A stretch of 64,000 nt of DNA from Phoebastria nigripes. Taxonomy: Eukaryota > Chordata > Aves > Procellariiformes > Diomedeidae. The position numbers and the translations under genes were made by a program. The notes below the pieces were generated by a model. It was not told the origin of the DNA. It did not search any database and saw only the letters and a list, made by a program, of their open reading frames with translations. Where the stretch lies: positions 195,075 through 259,074 of the forward strand of contig JAYKAV010002974.1 in the NCBI GenBank assembly GCA_035582835.1, given 5' to 3'. Numbering within the stretch: position 1 is the first letter of the stretch; every line of letters starts with the position of its first letter. Positions 50,640-61,698 of this stretch are shown one piece after another.

Positions 50640-51540
50640 AGGGAAGCCATGACAGAGCTCAAATGCAAAAAGGCAGTATACAAGAGGTGGAAGCAGGGAC
50701 GGGCTGCAAAGGAAGAGTGTAAAAACATTGCTTGGGCATGTAGGGATGGTGTCAGAAAAGCCAAAACTCAAATGGAGTTGAGGCTTTCAAGGGATGTCAC
50801 AGGTAACAAGGTGAGCTTCTGCCTCTACATTAATAGTAAAAGGCTGAGCAAGGAAAATGTGGGCCTGTTGCTGAATGGTGCAAGTGATTTAGTGACAACA
50901 GACACAGGTGTGGCAGAAGTACTCAATGCCTTCTTTTCCTCAGTCTTCACCAAGAAGGTCTTCCAGGCCTCTGTGCTTAGAGAAGTGGTTCAAGGAGGAG
51001 GAGAACTGCCAATCGTGANTGAGGATTAAGTCAGGGATCGCTTGCGAGAACTCAGCCCAGACAAGTCCATGGGACCAGATGGGCTGCATCCAAGGGTGCT
51101 GAGAGGACTAACTGATGTCCTTAAAAGGCCACTTCCCAACATCTTTGAAAGGTCACAGAGGCCAGGGAAGGTCCCCAATGATTGGAGGAAAGCAAATGTT
51201 GCACCCAACTTCAAAAAGGGCCAAAAGAACAATGTGGGGAACTGCAGACTGGTTGGCCTCACTTTGGTCCCTGAGAAACTTATAACAGACATAAGTTGAA
51301 ACAAGAGAGATTTTGACTGGAAATAATGAAATTTTTTCACACTTGGGACAATCGAGCAGTGGAACGGGTTGCCCAAAGAGGTTGTACAGTCTCCACCCTT
51401 AAAGGTTTTCAAGATCCAACTGGATAAAACCCTGAGCAATCCAGTCTGACCTCATAGTTGACCCTTTTTTGAGCAGAACATTGGCCTTGATGACTTCCTG
51501 ACATCCCTTCCAATATGTGTTACTTTATGATCCTATGATC
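50640..51540 (+). mobile_element. CR1-type LINE, plus orientation, with internal deletion
   Basis: The left part is an eroded ORF2 segment. Its first frame (to about 51029) contains the CR1 text EVLNAFFSSVFT. A second frame from 51042 contains SPDKSMGPDGLHPRVLRGL and the VPNDWRKANVAPNFKKGQ block, the start of the reverse-transcriptase domain. Just after PEKL the sequence jumps to the CR1 3' untranslated region (TGGAACGGGTTGCCCAAAGAGG, CAGTCTCCACCCTTAAAGG, TTTTTTGAGCAG, CTTGATGACTTCCTG). It ends in two TATGATC octamer-like units at 51540. The catalytic half of the reverse transcriptase is missing, so the copy is dead. The 5' edge is approximate. Confidence 0.9.
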
Positions 51541-52049
51541 TTTTGGAATAGGGCAATGATGGTGGGTTGTATGAGCACTAAACATTTTAACAGCCATAAA
51601 TGTGTCGATATAATAGGTGCTCTTCTTCAGTGGGAGTGAAAGTAACTGGTTATTAATAGGTGGGATGGAGAACCTGGCAGGAGGGAAGCAGTGCTTTAGG
51701 AGAGTAGCACAGAGGCAATCTGGGAAGGAGGCATTTAAATAACAATCAGACTACATACAGGTAAAATGATGGACTTTTAAAACTTCTTTAAAAATAGGCT
51801 TTTGTTTTACTTTTTACAAAACCAGGTCTTTAGGAAAATAGTATTTAAGGCTTTAAAGCATATTCAGGGAAAACTGATGTCCAATATATTGGGTTTTTAA
51901 AGGGCTGCAGAACTCATTCATCACTAGTTCACATTCCTTTTGAATTTCTCAGAATAAGTTCCTGAATCCATACTTCTGTTTTCACTAAGTCTTCCGGATT
52001 TTATTCTGACCAGTTGGAGGAAACTGATTGAGAATGTGGATATGAAAGG

Positions 52050-52830
52050 GAAATGGATGAAAGTGAGTAAGAGTAACTCACTCATGATATTTAGGAAGAG
52101 AAGAACAGCAAGAAAATAAAACAGTTCAATTAAACAGCCTTCAACAGATTTAGAAGAATGTTCTAGTGGCAAGAGAGTACGAGTAGATTATGAGGTTCTT
52201 CAAAAAACTGGTAGTAAGGCCTGCATGCTGAGAAAAGATAGGAGGTGTAGCAAGAGGGAAAATAATGAGCTCTTCAGCAACCTGAAAAGGGAAAGCACAT
52301 ATAGTGAAAATTTAGTGCAATTACTAAAATTGAGGGTAATAATAATATACAGTGATAAAATTAAACAAGCTGAGGTGCAAAATAAGAACAACTAGCAAGG
52401 GGTGTGAGGTATCACAATAAATCATTGTAAACATATGCATTGTAAAAGGAAGATCAAAGAAAGAGTTGGTCCACAAGTGATGCTAAGAAGGCTGAAGTGT
52501 TCTATGTCTTTTTTTGCTTCAGTCTTCCTTAAATGATGTCCATTAGCAAATGGAATTCACACTAGTAACGAAGGGCAGCAATGCGGGCTAAAATACTGAA
52601 ACGAGTTTAGGGACTAATCGGATGAGTGAGATGATGCTTTCACATCAGCTTAGCCTGATGAAATTCATCCTGAGGTGTTTAGAAAACTGGGTGATATAAT
52701 CTTAAAATGGTTACCCTTAAAAACTTTAGGAGGACCGGTGGGACTGGAGAATTCACAAAATGAGCAAAGCGTCCGCTTTCTCAAAGGGGAAGAAGAGGAG
52801 TCTGTAGACCTATAAACCTCAATCCCAAGA
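52050..52830 (+). mobile_element. Old CR1-like LINE, left part
   Basis: This is decayed ORF2 sequence in plus orientation. The blocks AAGGCTGAAGTGTTCTATGT, GATGAAATTCATCCTGAGGTG and GACCTATAAACCTCAATCCCA correspond to the EVLNAFF, DGLHPRV and YRPVSLTSIP positions of the CR1 reverse-transcriptase region. Stops and frameshifts are frequent, and it is clearly older than the 50.6-kb copy. It is interrupted at about 52831 by a minus-strand CR1, and the same LINE resumes near 53286. The 5' edge is uncertain, and the portion before 52440 is weaker. Confidence 0.65.
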
Positions 52831-53285
52831 ACCACAGAATTGTTGAGGTTGGAAAGGACCTTTTGAGATCATCTAGTCCATCCCTGCCCCTGCTCAAACA
52901 GGGTCAGCTAGAGCAGCTTGCCCAGTACCATGTCCAGTCAAGTTTTGAATATCTATGCAAGTGGAGACTCCACAATCTCTCCGGGCAACCTGTTCCAGTG
53001 TTTGACCACCCTCACAGTAAAAAAAAAGTTTTCTTGTGTTCAGATAGAATTTCATGAGTTTTAATTTATGCTTATTGCCTGCTGTCCTGTCAATGGGTGC
53101 TACTGAGAACAGTCTGGCTCCATCTTCTTCATTCCCTCCCATCAGGTATTTATAGACATAGACGAGATTCCCNCCTGAGCCTTCTCTAGTCCAGGCTGAA
53201 CAGTCCCAACTCTCTCAGCCTCTTCTTATATGAAAGATGCTCCATTCCCTTAAGCTTCTCCATGGCCTTTCACTGGACTCATTAC
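52831..53285 (-). mobile_element. CR1 LINE 3' end, minus orientation, inserted in an older LINE
   Basis: It starts at the + strand coordinate with CACAGAAT (52833-52840), the reverse complement of the CR1 terminal octamer. It continues GGTTGGAAAGGACC, GAGATCATCTAGTCCA, CTCCACAATCTCTCCGGGCA, GCCTGCTGTCCTGTCA, TCTGGCTCCATCTTCTTC, ATCAGGTATTTATAGACATA and CTCTCTCAGCCTCTTCTTAT, and runs out near 53285. These are the CR1 3' blocks in reverse order and complement. It is 5'-truncated. It is less diverged than the LINE on either side, as expected of the younger element. Confidence 0.95.
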
Positions 53286-54080
53286 AGTAACTCCCTACCT
53301 TTCTTATCCTGGAATGAGTAATCAAACTTCTATGTATCTGGAATATAACAAAGCAAGAAGTAATGGCTGGTCTGAATTTGCTAAGAACAAATTGTATCAA
53401 ACCAACTCAATTTTCTTTTGTGACAGAATAACAAGTTTTGTTATGGAGAAACAGTAGCTGTCATTCAGACTTGCCTGAAGTTTTCATACTTTCTCACGTG
53501 CCATTCTCATTAGCAAAGTAGGGCAACGTAGCTTGAATTAAACTGCTATTAGATGGGTGAAAACTGCTTGGAAGAACACATGCAAAGCGTAGTTTAATGG
53601 TTCAACTTTAAACTGGAAGTGTATATTGATGAGAATTCCGCATAAATCAATCCTGAATCTGATACTATGCAGTATTTTCCTTTAAGAAGTAAAATGTTAA
53701 ATTTCCAAATGGCACCAAGGTGCATAAGACTTGTAAGCACATTGAAGACTAAGGCAGAAGTCAGAATGGTGTTAATACATATGAGAAATGGTTGAGGAAA
53801 AAAATAGGTGATTAGGTAAGGACAAATGGGCAGCTCTACATGTTTGGCAAGACCAATCAACACAGGAATACTGGATGGAAATCAACTGTCTTTTAGCGTT
53901 TTTGTTAAGGACTATCTGTTAAAAGGTTGTAGTAGATCATAAGCTGAACATGTTGTGATTCAACAGTGTCATGCTTTCAAAAACAAACACCATGCTAGAT
54001 TGTATAGCAGGCTATTTACACAACAGGAAATACAACTCCTCTTCGTCCAGATAAAGCTTCAGCAGAAGTAGGATCATACC
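53286..54080 (+). mobile_element. Old CR1-like LINE, right part (continuation)
   Basis: It resumes the LINE interrupted at 52831. The block AGTAATGGCTGGTCTGAATTTG with AAGAACAAATTGTATCAAACC corresponds to the reverse-transcriptase segment that follows YRPVSLTSIP. Further on are a TTGAATTAAACTGCTATTAG block, a TGGTTCAACTTTAAACTGG block, the AAATTTCCAAATGGCACCAAGG region (where the FADDTK motif should be, now altered) and TAGATCATAAGCTGAACATG. Order and orientation match the left part, so the two are one element. The reading frame is broken throughout. Confidence 0.7.
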
Positions 54081-56505
54081 TGGAGATCTATTTTCAGTTA
54101 TGATTTTTTGAGTAACCTTTTTTTGTAAGGATAACTTTAAAAATGCTCTCCAGGCACATGAACATGTTCTAAATTTAAAATGTTCTCCCGAGTAGATAGA
54201 TACAAAAAGCAAAGTGTTCTTAAGAGAATAGAAAAGGTTGGTTTCATTTTAGCAGGATCAAAAATTCAAAGCATCTCTGTGTCTTCACAAATGCTTAAGG
54301 CTGAAACTGTTCCTTTCCATCTGCTAAAGGCTCAGTTTCCATTCTCTCACTTTTGTAATGAAATAAAAATTTATGACCATTCAGGACAAAATTCTGTTGC
54401 AATTAAAGTGGAAAATTTTGGCATGCCAGCTCTGTTATCACAGAGTAGTTTTCGAACTTTGGAGCCAAAATTTGGATCCTGCTGAGTCGCCAGAACCTCC
54501 TGAGAATGACTGAGAGCCCTTAAGTTGTCTTGTCTACTGTTGGAACTTGTCTACTTGCTTTACTTGTTCATGAAACCCAGTCTCTCAACTCAGACAACAG
54601 TAAAACTTGGAAATTTTAATTTTGAAAATATCCTTCATTGTAAAACAAACTGTATTTCTAACTAAATAAAGCAAGCCACAAGGGGAGGTTCATAAGTATT
54701 CTTCAGGAGTCAGTTAATCAATTAAGTTCTACTGTGACAATTAGGATGATGGTCTATGAATACAAAGCTTTAAAATCCCTTCCATTTATTATTTCATCAG
54801 TTTCCGCTGAAAAATTAGCACACAAGCAAGACCTTTTAAAAAAAATCCCCTTCTTCTCAACTTCTAACTTTACAATTGGTATGTTGCTGAAGTTAATGTT
54901 TTGAGTTAATCTGCTCATCCAAAGAGTGCAGGCTACTTGGGCTTGATTGTGTATCACACAACCTCTCTCACACTTTCTTTTCTAATACCCTGAATGGAGG
55001 ATACTGGTAATAGGCTGCTTGATTCTTGTGAAGAAAAGAAAATGACTATTCTGTGAACAGTAAGATCTGATTTATCAGCTCAAACAGCAGAGTAATGGCA
55101 GTGAGATCCATACTGTACACGAGACAGACATCCCCACGTAGTCTGTTTGTGGAATGCCGATATTATTTGAAACTAGCCACTTTTTTCCATGCCAGGGGGA
55201 ATACTGAACCTCAGGCTGCCAGGAGTGTATTTTTTAGATCAATTAGCAGCTTTTCAGGTACAAAGTTCAATCAGCTTCTTCTGCAGAGCGTACTTGATAA
55301 GATAGTACTGACAGATAAAGTTAAGGCTTCTCCCTGGCAGCTCACACTGAAATGACATACACTGGCATTGATATGACTCACAGGAACTGAGGATGGCATG
55401 CTGCATAACTAACCTGTCATATGCTGTGCTGTGAGCTAATGTGTCAACAGTCTGCAAACTACGTTGTAGCATTGGAAGCAAGTTAAAATATCAGGCAGCT
55501 ACATGATACGACATTTACCACCTGTCCATTCCAACAGGAAAAGTGTCACTTCATCTTACAACCAGTGGTTAATTTATAAAAACAAATTCAATGGTAGGTA
55601 GGTATGTAATGTTTGCTATTTGTGATTGGGTTTATTCTGCTTTGTAAGGAAAAAGAATTTAAAAGCTAAAGTGCAATGACATCCCACTGTATTTCAAAAT
55701 AGGCTGCAAAACTATACAACAGATGCACCTTTCCTAACCTTGTCCAAAATTCTCTTTTATATCTACACTATTTAAGAGATGCATGACTTCTTTCATTTTT
55801 TGAAAACCAAATGTCATAATTGTAATGGCATACTATGTGCACACAAGTTTTTAATTCACATCTCATATTTTCAGTATTTATCATTTGTATAATGTATAAT
55901 CTGTTTATGTAAAATAAATTAATTATCTACCAATGATAAATATATAGCAGCAAGTTAGTACCAGTAGCTAGTTTGAAGTTGGTTTATAATTGTCTGTATT
56001 AATTATGACACAGTTAGTATGAAAAACAGTTTTCAAAGAGATGACGTCTTTTATTAAAGTTTTCTGATTTTCAAATACAGTGCATTGCATTACTACTTAT
56101 ATTAAAGCACTGTTCATTTCTGATTAAAAACATAGTTTTTAGTATCATATTTCTTGTCTTCTGGCACCTCTTCAAAATCCTGCTTTTAATTTTTGTATAT
56201 TTATAAAAAAACTAAATTTCATTGTTTTCAATAAGGGAGCGTTTTAAAATTAGTTTAAACCACCACAAACTGAATGGGCAGCNGGCTTATAAGGACTTAA
56301 TCTTCATTAGGCTGCAAGTCAGTTGTTACTTTGGATCAAACTAAGACACTTCAATGCAATAGGTGTCCCTTTCTCACAAAAAAGATGTTATAGTCAAGGT
56401 TTTATTGTGGCAGTGTCAGGTTTCTAGAGAGGAATGTGTTCAAGTTAGATACATGCTCCCAAGATTTTGTCTTTGGAATTCTTATAGTATTGGCTATAAT
56501 TACAG

Positions 56506-56807
56506 GAAACGTGAAGAGGAAAGTAAGAGAAAAGAAGCCAAGCTGCAGAAAGGGATGCAGAACATGGAACAAAATAGGTTTCGAGTACAACAGAATCCTA
56601 CAAATCGAGAGAAGACTACCAGCATCTCGCAGTTACCTAATAAACCAATTGATATACAGAATAAGAGACCTCTCTCGCTCAATGCTTCACAAATTCAACC
56701 AGGGAGAAACAGCAGAGGTTCACCTAAAGCTTGTCACAACAAAGGGACACCAAAGGAGAGTTGCCTGTCAGCAGAGCCTCAGAGTGAAGGTCATAAAATC
56801 AGGCAAG
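56506..56807 (+). CDS. INVS: INVS exon E10: basic/low-complexity linker after IQ motif 1
   Basis: A 302-nt exon. It begins with G, finishing the lysine split with E9, and ends with G, the first base of an aspartate finished in E11. The acceptor is ATAATTACAG ending at 56505 and the donor is CAAG|GTTTGT at 56807/56808, a weak donor. The first part (KREEESKRKEAKLQKG) is a charged, probably helical segment matching human inversin. The remaining 80 or so residues are polar and low-complexity, and share little with human apart from a short SRGSP. They are rich in N, Q, S, K and P and probably disordered. The frame stays open through the exon and joins E11 correctly. Confidence 0.88.
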
Positions 56808-59800
56808 GTTTGTAATCTTTTTTAAATTGTCCTGATTATCTTTTTTGTCCATATCTGGGGGTATTTTATATGTAGGACCTGTTTTATCTTTCTATCATTT
56901 CTTGTTCTTTCATTATTTAAGCAATTCATATAGGACAGAGTTAGATACAGATTCTTTTACTGCGTGTCAACTTAAGTAGTCAAAAATACCAGTATCTACA
57001 ATGTCTGTAAGAATACCTAAAATATGTGAGAACAGGTTGTTGGGCGTTGTTCTACTAGTTGCACTGTCTGGAGAAAATGAGATTGAAGATATTTGGCATA
57101 TCTGGGATTCTCGAAGAATGTTAATGGAGAAATTGTAACTCTTGTTTTTAAACAAGGTTAAAATGAGGGTAAAATTGTTCTAAGTGACATCTCTAGCATG
57201 CTGAGGGAGCTGTTCAGGCAACTTCATTCTCCATGACAGGGCTCTCCCATGATTTGTCTTTGAAGTCCTCTTGTTGAGAACACTCTAGGATATTTTTTGA
57301 GAAGTGAGACTGTTTTTAGAAATTATACTATGAAACAGTGTGTCAAAGCTCTTTCTGTTACTTTTCTTGCCCTGCTTCAGTCCTTTATTCTATATGTAAA
57401 TGCATCATCAGTTTATCATCATTTCTTGACCACTCCTATATTAGTTTTTGCAAGATACACATTTTAATAACATTAAAATCAGTTCTGACTTCATCCAGTT
57501 ATAGGAGCCCATGGCTCAGATCTTTCAAAACTGGTCATGTTAAAACATCTTTGTTATCATTAGAAGCAAAAATTGGATAAGTAGTTTATTTAAGGTAAGT
57601 TGCAAGAACGCCTTCTCAGATGTAAAATTATTGCTAATTCCTCTGGAAATTCTGCTAATCAGAATATTATAATAATCCAAAGAAAAAGAAAGTCAAAAGA
57701 GCTGTTCCTACTGAATCATTTTACCTAGATTTCTTTAGCTTTTACATGGAAATGTGTTGGTAAACAGAATACTTGACTATATTTTCATAGTAAAAGCAGA
57801 CATATATGTCTTAGCCTAACATATACTATGATAACTAAGTAATGATGAACAGAGGTGTTAAAAATTGTAGCAAGCTTTATCTGCATGTGTATTAACTTTA
57901 TATTAATTAAAATATTCAGATGGCAAAGTAAAACCCGTAAGAATAATCAGAAACAGTGATTGCCAAATGAAAAATGGATAGTTGTAATGAACACAGTGAG
58001 GAGAAATTGATAAGTATGGGAAAAAGGGAAAGGAGAAAGAAAGGTGGGGAGGATTAGAACAGTGAAGGGGAGAGAAGAGAAGGACAAAGAAATTTTAAAG
58101 GAGGAATGAACACCCTTTTCTTTTACTGACTCCTCTATCCATTCTTTGCCAAAATCTTCCATTGGTTATGCCAGCGGAAACTGCATTGCATCAGTCAGAC
58201 TCCCACTGTTTCTTGGAACAAATATAATGGTTTTNCCCTGAGGGAATGACCTTAGGTAGTAGGTAGTCCATGGGAAACATGGACTATAAAGTCAAACTGA
58301 CCACAGAGATCAGGACTGAATTTGCCAAATTTTCTGCAGAGGATTCTAATATTGATACTTACATTTGAAAAAACACATTAATGTTCAGTTGTTTACACTA
58401 CCCTTCACAGTAACCTCGGGAATTCAAACCAGCAGCAAATGCTAGCAGCATGTAGCTTGGACTTTTGATTTGAAGGCTTCCCTGAAGTTGGAGATTTCCT
58501 GAAGTAGCTGTGCCAGAATAATTTTTCCATGTTGATGGTTTTAAAATCATAGGAGCTATTGCCTGGAGATTTTTTGCTTTTCAATATGTCTTTAAAAGCA
58601 TAATATAACTTCTGCAAAAGATAGAATTTTAAATAGAAAATTCTTCACTATTGTTTATTATGTTTCTTCACCACGAGTGTTGAGCATGAAGAGAACAAAA
58701 CTCTTTATTCAAGGTTCTTCTGAAAATACATGATAACCTGTCTACTACTTCTACAGCGAGACCAGTTTACCTTCAGAGATCGTAAAGAAAGCCCCCTCTT
58801 GCCCAATCCAAAAAGCCTNTGTTTGAAATAAAATGCTATGCCATTTTTACATAAGCATTCTCTTTTTGTTATTTGAATGATGCCAGGAAAGTTGGCACAG
58901 TAAGGATCAAATCATGAAGTCCTTTAATCAGTTCTCATTAGGTGTTTTAATCAATCCTCTTGTGACCAAAACTTTAATGGACTTCATTGGATGTTTTATT
59001 GGAATTAAATACAAATTTAGGTTCTGTGGGCTGGCACTCAGAAAGATTTTCAGCAATTGCAAATAGATTTTTTGCATCTGCTAGCAATATATGAAAACTC
59101 TGATTTAGTTGGTAGGTCTATTCTGATCTCTTCTCCACTCAGAAATCCTCTTTCCTATGTATGTTATCTCATTTGCCTTAATTATAGTAGCAATAGATAA
59201 GTTCTTCTTTGTGCTCTGTACTTGTTATTGCTTGGTCTTCATATCTCAGAAAGTTTATTTCAACCTCCAAAGGTGATCTAGAATACTTAGATGTTTTTTT
59301 CCATTCCTCAGTTACCCAGTTGTTCAGATTGTGAAGTTTTGCACATACTACTTTAATGACTTAAATGTGTTTGTTACAGTAAATGTGTTCTACATGCCAT
59401 AGTACAAACCAGGTAGCAGGTTTTGGTGAGTTCAGAATGACAAAGTCATTTTTAAAAGGCTGTGTTCTTTTTCCTTACAACTGTAAAAATTAACTTGTTG
59501 GGACATTAAAATAGTGTTGTGACAGTGCTGGAAATTTCATACGTTTGAATTGACTGTCAGCCCTATACCGTTTTTATTGATGGCACTGGCAGTTTTGTAC
59601 TTGGCTTCATTAAGAGTGGGATTATGCCCATGGAAATCTTGGCTTCAAAAGGCACATTTTTAAAATTGTCTATTCCCCTGGTGTAATGAGAGAGAGTGAG
59701 CAGGAATTTCCTCCTTCATTCTGGGAGATTAAAATAATAGATTAAAATAGATAAAAAATTAATTAATTAAATTAATAATATATTAAAATAGATTAAAATA

Positions 59801-60890
59801 ATAGACTTTTTTGCCCTGTCCCAGAACATACAGGGCTAATTACCCATATGACAATCATGTATACGTTAGAGTAACCTCTCAGCCCATACTGATCTGTCAC
59901 CGTGATAAATCTTTTCTATTGGAGACATCATTGGTGATAATCCTGAGTTTCTTCTGTATAATCTGTTAATCTGCCATATTCTGTTATGCAGTCAAGGGAG
60001 TAAGTATCCTGTACAAGTGTTACAGTGAGGATAAATGTAGCATGGTTTTACCAGGTTTTGGATAATCCAGAAGATTTTCTGTGATTCCATTATATCAAAG
60101 ATCTCTTTCTTTTCTTTTTCCCCTCTTACTTACCCTTTAACACCATGTCTGTTACATGTCCTGTCTGGTCTATTTTCTCATTCCCCTGTTAGTTTCCTAA
60201 CAAAATAGAAGGTGGATGGAGATTTTCAGTTTTGCACTCCAGTCTGGCTTCCGAGTCATCCTCACAAGAGTGTTTAGAAGCAGTTATCACACAGGATTTA
60301 TTTTCCCACCCTAGGCTAGGAAAAGAAATCTTGCAGCAAGGGAAAAACGGGAAGGACTTCATAGTGTCATTTGGGATGTCAAGGAAAGTACTGAGAAGCC
60401 AAGTGCTCTGGGTTTCCTGGGTCAGTGGGTTACCCTGTCTGTCATCGTGCCAGGATGCAGGGTGGCTAGAGCAGAAGCTTAGCAAATAAGCTTGAAACAG
60501 TGAAGGTCTGTTACAGTGCCTTCAGTGGAATGAGCAGGTGTGTTCGTGGGGCTGCATTCCTGCGCCACGTGGTGAGCTGGTTTCTTTGGAGAATACCAGT
60601 ATATTCAGGTAGGTGAAGAAATAGTTTTCTCCCTGTGAACTTTTTTTAGGCATCTAACTCAAAGGTAATGTGAGAAGGAAAAATACTTGTAGAACAGTAA
60701 GCAAATGAAGACGTTTGGGACTTTACTGTTACAGGCAATCATGTCCTCTTCTGATTCTTCCTGCTTATACATTTTTTTCATTTAAGTAAATCCTAGTGTG
60801 CCTCAAAGGCAACTGAGCAAAAAAATTAGAGACATAAACTGTTTTGCTGGATCAGAGACTGACTGTTGGTTTCCATTTCTCTGTCTAAAG
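56808..60890 (+). other. INVS intron E10-E11
   Basis: A 4.1-kb intron. It contains an AT-rich imperfect repeat at about 59730-59805. A moderately GC-richer stretch near 60.2-60.5 kb is open on both strands but has no recognisable motif. No CR1 or LTR was identified. Confidence 0.8.
59730..59805. repeat. Imperfect ATTAA / AGATTAAAATA tandem repeat
   Basis: Repeated AGATTAAAATA(AT) units flank an ATTAATTAATTAA core, giving a near-symmetric AT-rich low-complexity block in intron. Confidence 0.75.
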
Positions 60891-61698
60891 ATTCATTGAG
60901 GAAACACATCAAAATCAAGTCAAGTTGTGTCCATTTCCATTGTGGCAAAGCAAAAGAGGGAACAAAAGTTGAAGTGAAACATCAGGTTGCAGCTGCTACA
61001 GAGCTGGATGGAGAAAAGCACAAGGAGCACACTGTTGAGGCAACGGGTACTTGTGCTCGGAGGAGCAGAAGGCATACTTCTTCTGCTTGTAGGACTGCTA
61101 GTGTTGGGGAAAAATTAAGAGATCAAAGTCAGTCTTCATCTGGCAACAGGGACCACTGTGAAGGAACGGCTGTGTTCTTCTGCAACGTCAGTTGTACTGG
61201 TGGAATTGCAAGAAACTCAAAGCAGTGTGAGGCTTCTTCCAAAGGCAAAAGGCATCAGCAGAAATCCAGAAATAAAGAGGTAAATGATGAGCGATGTTCA
61301 CCAGCTGGCTCTAGTAGACCAGGAAGTGCCAAAACGGTATTTGTAAACACCAGAAATGATAGCGTGCATGCTGTAGAACAAACTAACAAAGTGGGAAATA
61401 ACGAAGTAGCAAAAAAGGCCTCCCCTTTATTGTCTGCTGAGGCAGAACCTACCAGAACTGTGCCAAGAAACCCAGCAGCGTGTTCTGCTCCTGATGACAG
61501 TTTGAACTTGGAAAAAACAGGCATAATTGGATCCAGGAATGCAGATGATCAATTATGTTCTGTGGCATGGCAAAGTACAAATATTGAACTAATCCCTTTA
61601 GAGATTCGAATGCAGATAATAGAAAAAGAAAGAAAAAGAAAAGAGCTGTTTCGGAAGAAGAACTATGCTGCTACAGTCATACAGAGGACATGGAGAAG
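60891..61698 (+). CDS. INVS: INVS exon E11: disordered tail and start of IQ motif 2
   Basis: An 808-nt exon, by far the longest here. It begins with AT, completing an aspartate, and ends AG in phase 2. The acceptor is CTGTCTAAAG ending at 60890 and the donor is AG|GTAAGA at 61698/61699. Most of the 268 whole codons are polar, Ser/Lys-rich and poorly conserved. Islands match human inversin: CVHF near the start, RCSPAGSSRPGSA at 61292-61330, and the end segment IEL-P-EIRMQII with RKRKELFRKKN. The end segment contains RKEL (61637-61648), an RxxL element, followed directly by the second IQ motif, which opens VIQRTWRR (61676 onward) and continues in the next exon. That next exon was not found in the window. 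Confidence 0.93.

Larger units (their letters stand above)
48468..56505 (+). other. INVS intron E9-E10
   Basis: The largest complete intron in the window (8.0 kb). It contains an internally deleted CR1 (50640-51540), an old LINE in two pieces (about 52050-52830 and 53286-54080) split by a minus-strand CR1 3' end, a C11 run at 50268-50278 and a T-rich run near 50392-50410. From 54.1 kb to the E10 acceptor nothing was recognised. Confidence 0.85.
15999..61698 (+). other. INVS: INVS (inversin) gene, internal portion: eleven coding exons E1-E11
   Basis: Inversin is the ankyrin-repeat, IQ-motif protein of the inversin compartment of the primary cilium. It works there with NPHP3, NEK8 and ANKS6, binds calmodulin and Dishevelled, and is needed for left-right asymmetry and renal architecture (established knowledge of the family). 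The sequence shows eleven exons bounded by AG acceptors and GT donors. Their lengths are 174, 168, 181, 110, 172, 156, 230, 107, 213, 302 and 808 nt, and their phases join in frame at all ten junctions. The encoded peptide follows human inversin closely from about residue 92 through the ankyrin array and the first IQ motif, then diverges strongly. The start codon and first exons, and the exon(s) after the second IQ motif, are not in the window. No frameshift or certain stop was seen, so this is a functional gene rather than a retrocopy. It is the only host gene recognised. Confidence 0.97.

Noticed and set aside
51026..51439. A 137-codon minus-strand open frame.
   Set aside because: Antisense to the CR1 reverse-transcriptase segment on the + strand.
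56436..56825. A 129-codon + strand open frame overlapping E10 in another frame.
   Set aside because: It is an out-of-frame shadow of E10. The E10 frame is fixed by the phases of E9 and E11 and by the KREEE-type match to inversin.
60189..60489. Overlapping open frames on both strands (85-98 codons) in intron E10-E11.
   Set aside because: Open on both strands with no motif, so most likely a locally stop-poor composition rather than a gene.
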